DNA of 64,000 nucleotides from Corallibacter vietnamensis (GCF_039537875.1 NZ_BAABBI010000002.1:62001-126000), one strand, 5' to 3'; positions 7,090-15,746 are shown, numbered from the stretch's first letter. Translations and numbers: made by a program. The notes: a model not told the origin generated them from the sequence alone.

Positions 7090-7854
7090 TCAGATTCTTA
7101 TTTGTTTGGTGAATTCGTCAATGGTCTCAACACCATTATTTGTTATATGTTTTATAAAAGCACTGCCTATAATGGCGCCTTTAGCATACGTTGTTGCTTG
7201 TGTAAATGTTTCTTTATTTGATATACCAAAACCTATAACCTGTGGGTTTTTTAGGTTCATATTTTTAATGCGTTCAAAATATTGTGTTTGCTTGTCACCA
7301 AACCCAGTTTTACTTCCAGTAACACTAGCGCTACTAACCATATAAATGAAACCGTTTGATATGCTATCTATAAAACGAATGCGCTTTTCAGAGGTTTGCG
7401 GCGTAATTAAAAATACATTAATAAGTCCGTAGCTCTCAAAAATAGACTTGTAATGTTCGTGATATACATCAACAGGTAAATCAGGAATGATGAGTCCATC
7501 TATGCCTATTTCGTTACATTTTTTGCAAAACGCTTCAACACCAAATTGCAATATTGGATTAAAATAACCCATGATAATTAGTGGGATAGACACACTTTTT
7601 CTGATGTCTTTTAATTGTTTAAAAAGCACTTCGGTTGTCATACCATTTTTTAATGCTTTCGTAGAGCTTGCTTGAATGGTAGGACCATCAGCTAGTGGAT
7701 CACTAAAAGGAAGTCCTATTTCTATCATATCAACACCACTTTTTTCAAGGTCTTGAATTATTGCAACTGTATCATTGAGGTTTGGGTAGCCTGCAGTGAA
7801 ATATATAGAAAGTAACTTTTTATCTTCGTTAAGTTTATGTTGAATTCTGTTCAT
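7090..7854 (-). CDS. trpA: Tryptophan synthase alpha chain
   Basis: 254 aa. It cleaves indole-3-glycerol phosphate to indole and glyceraldehyde-3-phosphate, and the indole is channelled to TrpB. The catalytic pair is visible as E45 in MIEIGLPFSDP and D56 in PLADGP. The phosphate-binding glycines lie in the C-terminal GFGISNKE and GAIIGSAF stretches. It is the last biosynthetic gene of the trp operon and starts 2 bp after trpB, so translational coupling of the two subunits is likely. Confidence 0.96.
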   Translation of the reverse strand: MNRIQHKLNEDKKLLSIYFTAGYPNLNDTVAIIQDLEKSGVDMIEIGLPFSDPLADGPTIQASSTKALKNGMTTEVLFKQLKDIRKSVSIPLIIMGYFNPILQFGVEAFCKKCNEIGIDGLIIPDLPVDVYHEHYKSIFESYGLINVFLITPQTSEKRIRFIDSISNGFIYMVSSASVTGSKTGFGDKQTQYFERIKNMNLKNPQVIGFGISNKETFTQATTYAKGAIIGSAFIKHITNNGVETIDEFTKQIRI

Positions 7855-7856
7855 CG

Positions 7857-9038
7857 TTATAAATTAAAATGCTTAATATATGTTGCTAAATCTTTGTCGC
7901 CACGACCAGATAGACTCACGACTACAATATCATTTGGTTTGAATTTTTTCTGTTCAAAAACAGCAAGCGCATGTGAGCTTTCAATAGCAGGAATAATACC
8001 TTCTAGTTTACATAGGTCTAAACCAGCATTCATGGCTTCGTTATCTGTTACAGCAATAAATTCAGCACGACCAGATGTATATAAATGTGCATGCATAGGT
8101 CCTACGCCAGGATAATCTAATCCGGCAGAGATAGAGTAGGGCTCGGTAATTTGCCCGTCTTTAGTTTGCATAAGAAGTGTTTTGCTACCATGTATAATGC
8201 CTTCTCTACCTAATACAGATGTTGCCGCGCTTTCTCCAGAGTGTATGCCATGACCAGCAGCTTCAACCGCTATAAGGTTTACATGTTCGTTTTCTAAAAA
8301 ATGATAATAAGCACCCGCAGCATTACTGCCACCACCAACACAAGCAATAACATAGTCAGGATTGCTTTTTCCTTCGTGTTCTTTAAGCTGCCATTGAATT
8401 TCTTCAGAAACTACAGATTGAAATCTGGCTACCATATCTGGATAAGGATGCGGACCAACAACACTGCCTATGATATAATGCGTGTCAATAGGATTGTTTA
8501 TCCAATCTCTTATAGCTTCGTTAGTTGCGTCTTTTAAGGTTTTGCTTCCTGATGTTGCAGGCACAACGGTAGCGCCTAGCATTTTCATTCTAGCAACGTT
8601 AGGTGCTTGTCTAGCAATGTCAATTTCTCCCATGTAAACAATACATTCTATTCCCATTAACGCACAAACTGTTGCCGTGGCAACACCATGTTGACCAGCA
8701 CCTGTTTCAGCAATAATTCTTGTTTTGCCTAGGCGTTTTGCCATAAGAATTTGTCCAATAGTATTGTTTATTTTATGAGCGCCTGTATGGTTGAGGTCTT
8801 CTCGTTTTAAATAAATTTTGGTCTGGTATTTTTCAGATAGGCGCTTGGCAAAGTAAAGCGGAGAAGGTCTGCCAACATAGTTTTTTAAAAGCTCATCAAA
8901 CTCGGTTTTAAAACTAGGTTCGTTCATTACCTTAAGGTAGTTTTGACGTAGCTCTTCTACATTTGGATAAAGCATTTCAGGAATGTATGCGCCTCCAAAT
9001 TCTCCATAATAGCCTTTTTCGTTTATATTGTAGTTCAT
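7857..9038 (-). CDS. trpB: Tryptophan synthase beta chain
   Basis: 393 aa, a full-length TrpB1-type subunit. It condenses indole and serine to tryptophan with pyridoxal phosphate. The PLP lysine is K89 in HTGAHKINN, the phosphate cup is GGGSNAAG, and the C-terminal SGRGDKD is typical. The N-terminal YGEFGGAYIPEML stretch is the family hallmark. It overlaps trpF by 4 bp (stop/start overlap) and is followed by trpA after 2 bp. Confidence 0.97.
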   Translation of the reverse strand: MNYNINEKGYYGEFGGAYIPEMLYPNVEELRQNYLKVMNEPSFKTEFDELLKNYVGRPSPLYFAKRLSEKYQTKIYLKREDLNHTGAHKINNTIGQILMAKRLGKTRIIAETGAGQHGVATATVCALMGIECIVYMGEIDIARQAPNVARMKMLGATVVPATSGSKTLKDATNEAIRDWINNPIDTHYIIGSVVGPHPYPDMVARFQSVVSEEIQWQLKEHEGKSNPDYVIACVGGGSNAAGAYYHFLENEHVNLIAVEAAGHGIHSGESAATSVLGREGIIHGSKTLLMQTKDGQITEPYSISAGLDYPGVGPMHAHLYTSGRAEFIAVTDNEAMNAGLDLCKLEGIIPAIESSHALAVFEQKKFKPNDIVVVSLSGRGDKDLATYIKHFNL

Positions 9039-9661
9039 AATTGTGTGTAGAATTCTTGTAGTTTTTCTAAATTTTTTAAACCGGGTTTGTCTTCAAATTT
9101 GCTGTTTACATCTATGGCATAGCAATATTTTGAAGCCGTTGTTTTTGTAAATGCATGTATGTTTTTTAATTCATCCAGTCCTATGCCGCCACTTAAAAAA
9201 TAAGGTTTTGTAGATGGATAATTATTAAGAATCTCCCAATTAAATACATAGCCATTTCCGCCTGGCAATTTTCCTTTGGTGTCAAAAAGAAAGTAATCGC
9301 AAACGGCCTCATAGGGTTTTAAAGTATCAAAGTTGAATTGGTCTTTTATTGAAAATACTTTAATGATTTCAATAGGATGGCTTAATAGGGTTTGCTTTAA
9401 TTCGTTGCAAAAATCAGCAGATTCGCTTCCGTGAAGTTGAATAACATCTAAACTGTGTTTTTTTATTTTTGATATTATGTAATCACTTTCGGCATTCACA
9501 AAAACACCAACTTTTTTTATCCCTTTTGGTAGTTCAGGAATATCCCCTTCAAAATACCTACTTGAGTTTTCGTAGAAGATAAAGCCTAGATAGTCAGGCT
9601 GCAAGTTGGCAACGTTAGTGATGTTATCTTGATATTTCATGCCACATACTTTTAGCTTCAT
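9035..9661 (-). CDS. trpF: Phosphoribosylanthranilate isomerase
   Basis: 208 aa. It catalyses the Amadori rearrangement of phosphoribosylanthranilate to CdRP on a TIM barrel. The start KLKVCGMKY places the catalytic Cys at residue 6, as in the family, and VIQLHGSE and FLSGGIGLDE are conserved blocks; the catalytic Asp is in YAIDVNSKFE. It is a stand-alone enzyme, not fused to TrpC as in enteric bacteria. It overlaps trpC upstream and trpB downstream by 4 bp each. Confidence 0.95.
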   Translation of the reverse strand: MKLKVCGMKYQDNITNVANLQPDYLGFIFYENSSRYFEGDIPELPKGIKKVGVFVNAESDYIISKIKKHSLDVIQLHGSESADFCNELKQTLLSHPIEIIKVFSIKDQFNFDTLKPYEAVCDYFLFDTKGKLPGGNGYVFNWEILNNYPSTKPYFLSGGIGLDELKNIHAFTKTTASKYCYAIDVNSKFEDKPGLKNLEKLQEFYTQL

Positions 9662-10443
9662 AACTTTAAAGATTCTATAAATTGTTTAGCATTTGCACCA
9701 GGATTATCAGTTTTCATAAAGTTTTCTCCAATTAGAAATCCTTTGTAGCCAAAAGGTTGTAAGGTTTTTATAGCATCAATAGCGCTGATACCACTTTCTG
9801 AAACTTTTACAAAGTCGTTAGGTATTAGTGAGCTTAAACTTTTGCTAGTTTCTAAACTTACTTCAAAAGTTTTTAGGTTTCTATTGTTGACGCCAATCAT
9901 ATCCAAACTAGGCATGATAGATTTATGTAACTCTTCTTCATTATGAACTTCTAAAAGTACATCAAGGTTTAAGCTTTTTGCTAATTCAGAATATTGCTTA
10001 ATCTTATCTTTGGTAAGAATGGCTGCGATAAGTAAAATAGCATCTGCACCATGAGCTTTAGCCTCAATAATTTGATAAGAATCGATAATAAACTCTTTTC
10101 GGAGCAAAGGTATATTGCAGCTGGCTCTTGCTATTAGTAAATCATCTAGAGAACCACCAAAATATTTGCCGTCAGTTAAAACAGACATGCCACAAACATT
10201 AGCCTTTTCATAGCCTGAAGCAACATCATACACATTGAGTTTGTGATTTATGACTTCTTTTGAAGGCGAACGACGTTTGTGCTCTGCTATAATTCCGGTT
10301 GTACTTTTTGATAAGTTTTTTGCAAGTGAAATGGTAGCTCTTTCAAATAAAACAGATTGTTCTAACTGCTTTACAGGTATTAGAGACTTTTTTATCTTAA
10401 CTTCTTGTCGCTTATCAATGACTATGTTATTAAGTATGTCCAT
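9658..10443 (-). CDS. trpC: Indole-3-glycerol phosphate synthase
   Basis: 261 aa. It closes the indole ring by decarboxylating CdRP. The catalytic lysines and acids can be seen in AEHKRRSPSKE (about 52-62), LLRKEFIIDSYQI, LLEVHNEEEL and GVNNRNLKTF, with KVSESGI near the C-terminus. It is monofunctional. Only 3 bp separate it from trpD upstream, and it overlaps trpF downstream. Confidence 0.96.
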   Translation of the reverse strand: MDILNNIVIDKRQEVKIKKSLIPVKQLEQSVLFERATISLAKNLSKSTTGIIAEHKRRSPSKEVINHKLNVYDVASGYEKANVCGMSVLTDGKYFGGSLDDLLIARASCNIPLLRKEFIIDSYQIIEAKAHGADAILLIAAILTKDKIKQYSELAKSLNLDVLLEVHNEEELHKSIMPSLDMIGVNNRNLKTFEVSLETSKSLSSLIPNDFVKVSESGISAIDAIKTLQPFGYKGFLIGENFMKTDNPGANAKQFIESLKL

Positions 10444-10446
10444 AAA

Positions 10447-11439
10447 TTATTGGCTTAAAGCTACGAGCTTATCAAAACGCTTTTTTGCATTTCCGCTCAT
10501 TAATGATTGTTTTGCTAATTCAAAACTTTCTTGAATTGATGTGTTTTTTACTGTAGAAATAGCCAAAGCAGCATTAGCGCAAACCACATGATTTTGAGCT
10601 TCGGTGCCTTGACCTTGTAAAACATGCATGAAAATTTTAGCAGAACTCTCAATAGAATTTCCACCGTGTATGGCATTTTGGTTTAATGTGTCTATACCAA
10701 AATCTGACGGGTTTAAAACAAGCTCTGTATTGTTGTTTGTGACTTTTGCAGCTCCAGTAAGAGAGATTTCGTCATAACCGTCTAGTGCATGAACAATATT
10801 ATAGTTTTTATCTGTGGTTTGATATAAATAGCTGTATAAACGAAGTAATTCTAAACTAAAAACACCAACCATTTGATTTTTTGGAAACGACGGATTAACC
10901 ATTGGACCAAGCATATTAAAAAATGTTTTTACACCTAAATCATGACGAATAGGCGCCACATTTTTCATAGCAGGGTGAAATAAAGGTGCGTGAAGCACAC
11001 AAATACCAGCGTCATCTAAACAGGTTTTTAAAAACGCAATATCATTACTAAATTTTATACCTAAATATTCCAATACGTTTGAAGATCCGCAAGCAGAAGA
11101 AACGCCATAATTACCATGCTTTGTAACATTTACATCAGCACCAGCTGTTACAAATGATGCTAGTGTTGAAATATTGAAAGTGTCTTTGCCATCTCCGCCA
11201 GTACCGCATAAATCAACCGCATTGTAGGCGTCTAAATTTACAGGGATACAAAGTTCTAGCAAGGCATCTCGAAATCCTTGTAACTCTTCTATGGTAATAT
11301 TTCGCATCATATACACGGTTAAGAATGATGCAATTTGACTTTGATTATAATCTCCTTTAGAAATATTAACAAGAACTTGTTTCGCTTCTTCGGTAGAGAT
11401 GCTTTCTTGATTTATAAGTCTGTTTAATATATGTTTCAT
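10447..11439 (-). CDS. trpD: Anthranilate phosphoribosyltransferase
   Basis: 330 aa. It transfers phosphoribose from PRPP to anthranilate. The PRPP and metal motif DLCGTGGDGKDTFNIST and the anthranilate-site sequence TKHGNYGVSSACGSSNVLE are intact, as is the later HALDGYDEIS. It is not fused to TrpG, so the amidotransferase is a separate protein here. The 55-bp gap to trpG is the largest inside the operon and contains no obvious terminator. Confidence 0.96.
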   Translation of the reverse strand: MKHILNRLINQESISTEEAKQVLVNISKGDYNQSQIASFLTVYMMRNITIEELQGFRDALLELCIPVNLDAYNAVDLCGTGGDGKDTFNISTLASFVTAGADVNVTKHGNYGVSSACGSSNVLEYLGIKFSNDIAFLKTCLDDAGICVLHAPLFHPAMKNVAPIRHDLGVKTFFNMLGPMVNPSFPKNQMVGVFSLELLRLYSYLYQTTDKNYNIVHALDGYDEISLTGAAKVTNNNTELVLNPSDFGIDTLNQNAIHGGNSIESSAKIFMHVLQGQGTEAQNHVVCANAALAISTVKNTSIQESFELAKQSLMSGNAKKRFDKLVALSQ

Positions 11440-11494
11440 AATGATTTCTGTAAAACTGAAAGATTTTTAATTTTTTAAATTCAATGATTAGATT

Positions 11495-12061
11495 TTAAGA
11501 ATTAACCCAATTTTCTAACATTTTTTTTCCATCAGGTGTTAACACAGATTCTGGGTGAAATTGCACGCCTTTAACATCATATATTTTATGGCGTAACGAC
11601 ATGATTTGTCCGTTGTCATCAAAAGATGTTGCTTCAAGCGTTTCAGGAAGTGTTTCGTTTACAACCCAAGAATGGTAGCGACCAACACTTATGGTTTTAT
11701 CTAGTCCTTTGAATAAGGGTTCATCATCAACTGTAACGGTAATGTTTGTAGCAACACCGTGGTAAACAGCTTCTAGGTTTATAAGAGAACCGCCAAAAAC
11801 TTCGCCAATAGCTTGTTGACCCAAGCAAACGCCAAGAATGCTTTTAGTAGCCGCATATTTTTTTATAATAGGTTTTAACAAGCCAGCCTCGTCAGGAATT
11901 CCAGGTCCTGGAGATAAAACAATTTTATCAAAGGCTTCAACATCGTCTATATGAAGTTGGTCATTTCGTTTTACTGTAACGTCACAATCTAAATCTTCTA
12001 GGTAGTGTACCAAATTGTAGGTAAAACTATCGTAATTGTCAATAACTAATACTTTTTTCAT
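11495..12061 (-). CDS. trpG: Anthranilate synthase component II (glutamine amidotransferase)
   Basis: 188 aa class I glutamine amidotransferase that supplies ammonia to TrpE. The nucleophile Cys is in LGVCLGQQAIGE and the His/Glu of the triad is in VQFHPESVLTP. The start VLVIDNYDSFTYNLVHYLE is the family signature. In some bacteria the same subunit also serves p-aminobenzoate synthase; the position next to trpE argues that tryptophan is its main pathway. Two bases separate it from trpE. Confidence 0.95.
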   Translation of the reverse strand: MKKVLVIDNYDSFTYNLVHYLEDLDCDVTVKRNDQLHIDDVEAFDKIVLSPGPGIPDEAGLLKPIIKKYAATKSILGVCLGQQAIGEVFGGSLINLEAVYHGVATNITVTVDDEPLFKGLDKTISVGRYHSWVVNETLPETLEATSFDDNGQIMSLRHKIYDVKGVQFHPESVLTPDGKKMLENWVNS

Positions 12062-12063
12062 AA

Positions 12064-13467
12064 CTAAATGGTTTCTGCAAGTTCAATGGCTTTTGTTAAG
12101 GCGCCTAATTTATTATACACTTCTTGAAGTTCGTTTTCAGGGCTTGATTTAGATACAATTCCTGCGCCAGCTTGCCAGTGTAGCTGATGATTTTTACTTA
12201 AAAACGTTCGTATCATTATGGCGTGATTAAAATTTCCTTCAAAATCCATAAAACCAATAGCGCCGCCATAAAAGTCTCTACTTGTTTTTTCATACTTTTC
12301 AATCAATTGCATGGCTTTATGCTTTGGAGCTCCGCTTAAAGTACCAGCGGGAAAAGTGTCGGCAACAACTTGCATGGTTGTTGAATTTTCATGTTTTTTG
12401 CCTGTAACTTTACTTACTAAATGGATAACATGAGAGAAGAATTGTACTTCTCTGTATGTTTCAACAGAAACTGCATTGCCGTGACGGCTTAAGTCGTTTC
12501 TAGCCAAATCAACAAGCATAACGTGTTCGGCATTTTCTTTAATATCTTCTGATAGTTTTTTTGCTAGTTCAGCATCTTTCTCATCGTTTCCTGTGCGTTT
12601 AAATGTGCCTGCGATTGGGTGAATTTCAGCTTTGCCTTTATTGACTATGAGTTGCGCTTCAGGAGAGCTGCCAAAGATTTTAAAATCGCCATAGTCAAAA
12701 TAGAACAAGTAAGGCGACGGATTAATGCTTCTTAAGGCACGATATACGTTAAATTCATCGCCTTTAAATGCTTGAGAGAATTTTTTAGAAAGCACCAGCT
12801 GAAATACATCACCACGAGCACAATGTTTTTTAGCTAACGCTACGTGTTCTTTATATTCGTCATCAGTTAAATTAGAAGTTGTGGCGCCATCAACTGAAAA
12901 ATTAAAACCAGCATAATTTTTAGACGTTATAAGTTGATAAATTTCATCTATGTTATTGTCAGTGTCAAAACAATGAGCAAAAATATATGCTTCGTTTTTA
13001 TGATGATTTATAGCGATAATATTTTGGTAAACAGCATAGTATATGTCCGGAATATCTTGATGATTTGCTTTTTTTGAAATATCAATATTTTCAAAATAAC
13101 GAACAGCGTCGTATGCCATGTAGCCAAAAACACCATTATTTATAAATTTAAATGTTTCGTCAGTATCTACTTTAAAACGTTGTGTAAACTTGTGTATTCT
13201 TTCGGTAACATTTACTCCCGGTTTTATATTAGTAGTTAGTTGACTATTATCTGGAAATTGTTCAGTAATAATCTCATTTTTAACTTTTATAGATGCAATA
13301 GGATTGCAGCATATGTATGAGAAGCTATTATCATTTGCGTGATAGTCACTACTTTCTAATAAAATACTGTTAGGGTACTTGTCGCGTATTTTCAAGTATA
13401 TGCTAACAGGTGTAATAGTGTCTGCAAGTATTTTTTTGTAGTGTGTGTATAAACTAAATGTTTTCAT
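12064..13467 (-). CDS. trpE: Anthranilate synthase component I
   Basis: 467 aa. It converts chorismate and ammonia to anthranilate, the first committed step. The C-terminal chorismate-binding domain is complete: FGSSPEAQLIV, HPIAGTFKRTG, ENAEHVMLVDLARND and the final QAGAGIVSKSSPENE. The N-terminal domain around LLESSD is where the tryptophan feedback site lies in this family (the LLES motif). It is the first structural gene of the operon and is preceded by the attenuator at 13482-13608. Confidence 0.96.
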   Translation of the reverse strand: MKTFSLYTHYKKILADTITPVSIYLKIRDKYPNSILLESSDYHANDNSFSYICCNPIASIKVKNEIITEQFPDNSQLTTNIKPGVNVTERIHKFTQRFKVDTDETFKFINNGVFGYMAYDAVRYFENIDISKKANHQDIPDIYYAVYQNIIAINHHKNEAYIFAHCFDTDNNIDEIYQLITSKNYAGFNFSVDGATTSNLTDDEYKEHVALAKKHCARGDVFQLVLSKKFSQAFKGDEFNVYRALRSINPSPYLFYFDYGDFKIFGSSPEAQLIVNKGKAEIHPIAGTFKRTGNDEKDAELAKKLSEDIKENAEHVMLVDLARNDLSRHGNAVSVETYREVQFFSHVIHLVSKVTGKKHENSTTMQVVADTFPAGTLSGAPKHKAMQLIEKYEKTSRDFYGGAIGFMDFEGNFNHAIMIRTFLSKNHQLHWQAGAGIVSKSSPENELQEVYNKLGALTKAIELAETI

Positions 13468-13481
13468 TTGTTTTATAAATT

Positions 13482-13513
13482 AAAAAAGGCTTGTCGTGAA
13501 TGACAAGCCTTTC
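13482..13513 (-). terminator. trp operon attenuator (terminator hairpin)
   Basis: The 11-bp arms AAAGGCTTGTC (13485-13495) and GACAAGCCTTT (13502-13512) enclose a 6-nt loop. On the minus strand the stem ends in a T run (TTTTTTAATT) 14 bp before the trpE start. The segment 13494-13501 (loop plus the first bases of the stem) is complementary to 13549-13556 in the leader peptide's last codons, so an alternative antiterminator helix can form. Confidence 0.88.
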
Positions 13514-13545
13514 TGGATATTTTAAAATTTAAATATACGATAGGG

Positions 13546-13608
13546 TTAATTCACGAAATTTGTGTTTCGGAATTGCCACCACCAAGTATTATTTAAAATT
13601 ATATTCAT
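13546..13608 (-). CDS. trpL: trp leader peptide with three consecutive Trp codons
   Basis: A 20-codon frame, ATG 13608 to TAA 13546, reads MNIILNNTWWWQFRNTNFVN. The three TGG codons are at 13576-13584. It sits about 15 nt downstream of a predicted transcription start and upstream of the terminator at 13482-13513. Ribosomes stalled at the Trp codons would leave codons Phe-Val-Asn (13549-13556) free to pair with the terminator loop. Ribosomes that reach the stop codon would cover them and let the terminator form. The reading frame, Trp run and pairings are seen directly; the mechanism is inferred from classical attenuation. Confidence 0.88.
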   Translation of the reverse strand: MNIILNNTWWWQFRNTNFVN

Positions 13609-13627
13609 TTGATATGTTTGTAGGCCT

Positions 13628-13658
13628 CAAATATAGAAATGAAATTGTAAAAACACAA
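13628..13658 (-). promoter_or_regulatory. Promoter of the trp operon
   Basis: On the minus strand TATATTTG (13628-13635) is a perfect Bacteroidota -7 box (TAnnTTTG). A TTG at 13656-13658, 20 bp upstream, fits the -33 element. The predicted start of transcription near 13624 leaves a leader of about 15 nt before the leader-peptide ATG. Confidence 0.7.
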
Positions 13659-13751
13659 TGTTTTTTTGATAAATAATAGGACGTCAGCTTATTTGTATAA
13701 AAATTTGTTAAACAGATACACTTTATATCTATGAATATTTAATTTTAACTT

Positions 13752-14285
13752 ATGAAGTATTTAAAGTATATTATAGTTTTGGTGTTGTTTGGGTGTAACA
13801 ACCAAAATAAATCTGAACAAGTAGAACAAGTCATTCCTGAAACAGATCAAACTCCAAAAGAAGTTTCGCTAGAAGTTTATGATTTTAAAGGCGTAGAACC
13901 TTATTTAAATAAAAAAGATGACACTGTTTATGTTGTTAATTTTTGGGCAACTTGGTGCGCGCCTTGCGTTAAGGAACTTCCTTATTTTGAAAAAATAAAC
14001 AAAACTTACAAGGATAAGAATGTTGAAGTTATATTAGTGAGTTTAGATTTTCCTAATCAATATGAAAGCAAGTTAAAACCTTTTATACAAAAAGAAAAAT
14101 TACACTCTAAAATATTAGTGCTTAATGATCCAGATTCTAATGCTTGGATTCCTAAAGTGTCAGAAAACTGGTCAGGTGCTATTCCTGCCACATTAATTTA
14201 CAATAAAGATAAACGACAGTTTTATGAAAAGTCGTTTAACTATAACGAGTTAGAAACCGAATTAAAACAATTTTTAAACCAATAA
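13752..14285 (+). CDS. TlpA-family thioredoxin-like lipoprotein
   Basis: 177 aa. A lipoprotein signal ends at Cys15 (VLFGC), followed by an acidic linker and a thioredoxin fold with the redox motif WCAPC (C69/C72) inside VNFWATWCAPCVKELP. Residues GAIPATLIYN near the C-terminus carry the cis-proline loop. It should act in the periplasm, tethered to a membrane, reducing or isomerising disulfides. It starts a same-strand pair with the next gene, 3 bp away, and is divergent from the trp operon. Confidence 0.88.
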   Translation: MKYLKYIIVLVLFGCNNQNKSEQVEQVIPETDQTPKEVSLEVYDFKGVEPYLNKKDDTVYVVNFWATWCAPCVKELPYFEKINKTYKDKNVEVILVSLDFPNQYESKLKPFIQKEKLHSKILVLNDPDSNAWIPKVSENWSGAIPATLIYNKDKRQFYEKSFNYNELETELKQFLNQ

Positions 14286-14288
14286 CTT

Positions 14289-14897
14289 ATGAAAACACTA
14301 AAAGCAACCATTGCAGTTATGGCATTAGTACTTTTTTCAGCTTTTACAATCACTAACGAAGGCGGTTATAAAGTAGGAGATATAGCTACTGATTTTAAAT
14401 TAGAGAATATTGATGGTACAATGGTATCATTAGCAGATTATAAAGATGCTAAAGGTTTTATCGTGATATTTACTTGTAATACATGTCCGTATGCTGTAGC
14501 TTATGAAGATAGAATAGAAGCGTTAAACAAAAAATATGCTAGCAAAGGTTATCCAGTAATAGCAATCATGCCAAATAATACAGATGTAAAACCAGGCGAT
14601 AGTATGGAAGCTATGCGAGCAAGAGCCAAAGCAAAAGGATTCACTTTTCCTTATTTAATGGATGCCGGACAAAAAATTTATCCGAAGTATGGCGCTACAA
14701 AAACACCACATGTTTATGTGCTTCAAAAAACAGACAAAGGAAATCAAGTAAAGTATATTGGAGCCATAGATGATAACTACCAAGATGCGAATGCAGTAAA
14801 CAAAAAGTATGTTGAAAATGCCGTTGATGCCCTTTTAGCAGGAAAAGAAGTTCAAGAAACACACACAAGAGCCATAGGTTGTACTATAAAAGTATAA
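14289..14897 (+). CDS. Exported thioredoxin-fold (AhpC/TSA-like) protein
   Basis: 202 aa with a signal peptide (about 1-22). The domain is of the redoxin/AhpC-TSA type: VGDIATDFKLENIDG, then FTCNTCPYAVAYEDRI with Cys63 and Cys66 in a CNTC motif. The family is widespread in Bacteroidota next to TlpA-like proteins. A cis-Pro loop is seen as GATKTPHVYVL. The final residues contain a further Cys (AIGCTIKV). It may act with the upstream TlpA protein in envelope thiol redox control. An intrinsic terminator follows. Confidence 0.82.
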   Translation: MKTLKATIAVMALVLFSAFTITNEGGYKVGDIATDFKLENIDGTMVSLADYKDAKGFIVIFTCNTCPYAVAYEDRIEALNKKYASKGYPVIAIMPNNTDVKPGDSMEAMRARAKAKGFTFPYLMDAGQKIYPKYGATKTPHVYVLQKTDKGNQVKYIGAIDDNYQDANAVNKKYVENAVDALLAGKEVQETHTRAIGCTIKV

Positions 14898-14927
14898 TCG
14901 TTGCATAAACTTGTCAAGTAAAAAATT

Positions 14928-14960
14928 AAAAGCCGAAGTACAAACACTTCGGTTTTTTTT
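14928..14960 (+). terminator. Intrinsic terminator after the redoxin pair
   Basis: AAAGCCGAAGT (14929-14939) pairs with ACTTCGGTTT (14946-14955) with one G-T pair, followed by a run of T. It separates the redoxin genes from the rhodanese genes. Confidence 0.75.
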
Positions 14961-14983
14961 ATGTCATTTTCATAAAGAAACAG

Positions 14984-14991
14984 TAATTTTG
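14984..14991 (+). promoter_or_regulatory. -7 box for the rhodanese genes
   Basis: TAATTTTG matches TAnnTTTG and lies 22 bp before the first rhodanese start, just past the previous terminator. No convincing -33 TTTG is seen at the right distance. Confidence 0.5.
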
Positions 14992-15013
14992 TAGTAAATT
15001 TAAAGAAATAATT

Positions 15014-15328
15014 ATGGCAGATTTAACACAAGACCAATGGCAAGAGCAATTATCAAATGATGCAGATGCCGTTATTCTAGATGTAAGAACAGATGAAGAG
15101 CTAGAAGAAGGTTTTATACCAAACGCAGTTCATATTGATATATATCAAGGACAAGAGTTTATAAATCAAGTAGAAGCTTTAGATAAGAACAAAACCTATT
15201 ATGTGTATTGCAGATCAGGAAATAGAAGCGGACAAGCTTGTGCCATAATGAGTCAATTAGGATTCACACAAACCCATAACCTTTTAGGAGGATTTAACGA
15301 ATGGGAAGGTGACGTAGCAAACCATTAA
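15014..15328 (+). CDS. Cytoplasmic single-domain rhodanese
   Basis: 104 aa. It is a complete rhodanese domain: ILDVRTDEELEEGFIPNAVHID, then the active-site loop CRSGNRS with Cys66, then LLGGFNEWEG. The enzyme moves sulfane sulfur through a Cys persulfide. There is no signal peptide, so it should be cytoplasmic. The next gene, 13 bp away, encodes the same domain with a lipoprotein signal, which gives a matched inside/outside pair. Confidence 0.9.
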   Translation: MADLTQDQWQEQLSNDADAVILDVRTDEELEEGFIPNAVHIDIYQGQEFINQVEALDKNKTYYVYCRSGNRSGQACAIMSQLGFTQTHNLLGGFNEWEGDVANH

Positions 15329-15341
15329 AAACATATAAGTT

Positions 15342-15746
15342 ATGAAACATTTAGCAACTACTTTAAGTTTGATGTTGTTTTTTAGCATACTATTAAGCTG
15401 TCAAGAAATAAAAAAAGAAGGTAATATAGAAGTTATCACAGCCGAAGAAATGCAAAGCATATTAGATCTTGAAGGCATTCAGTTGGTAGATGTAAGAACT
15501 CCTGAAGAGTTTAAAGAAGGCTTTATAGCAAATGCTCAAAATATAGATTATTTTTCAGATACTTTTGATGAAGATATAGAGAGGCTAGATAAAAGCAAAC
15601 CTGTTATTGTTTATTGTAAATCTGGAGGCAGAAGTGCAAAATGTGCAGATAAACTTTTAGAAGCAGGTTTTGTTAAAGTTTATGATTTAGAAGGAGGTAT
15701 CTCTAAATGGAAACACAAAGGTCTCAGCATAAAAACATTTGAATAA
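15342..15746 (+). CDS. Rhodanese-domain lipoprotein
   Basis: 134 aa. A lipobox LLSC puts the lipid-modified Cys at residue 20, followed by one rhodanese domain: LVDVRTPEEFKEGFIANAQNID, active-site CKSGGRS with Cys92, and LEGGISKWKHKG. It is expected at the periplasmic side of a membrane. Sulfur-transfer chemistry is known for the family; the acceptor is not. It is co-transcribed with the cytoplasmic rhodanese upstream and ends in a strong two-way terminator shared with ssrA. Confidence 0.9.
   Translation: MKHLATTLSLMLFFSILLSCQEIKKEGNIEVITAEEMQSILDLEGIQLVDVRTPEEFKEGFIANAQNIDYFSDTFDEDIERLDKSKPVIVYCKSGGRSAKCADKLLEAGFVKVYDLEGGISKWKHKGLSIKTFE

Noticed and set aside
7837..8537. Antisense frames across trpB and trpA
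   Set aside because: Shadows of a strongly conserved coding sequence with ordinary codon bias on the other strand.
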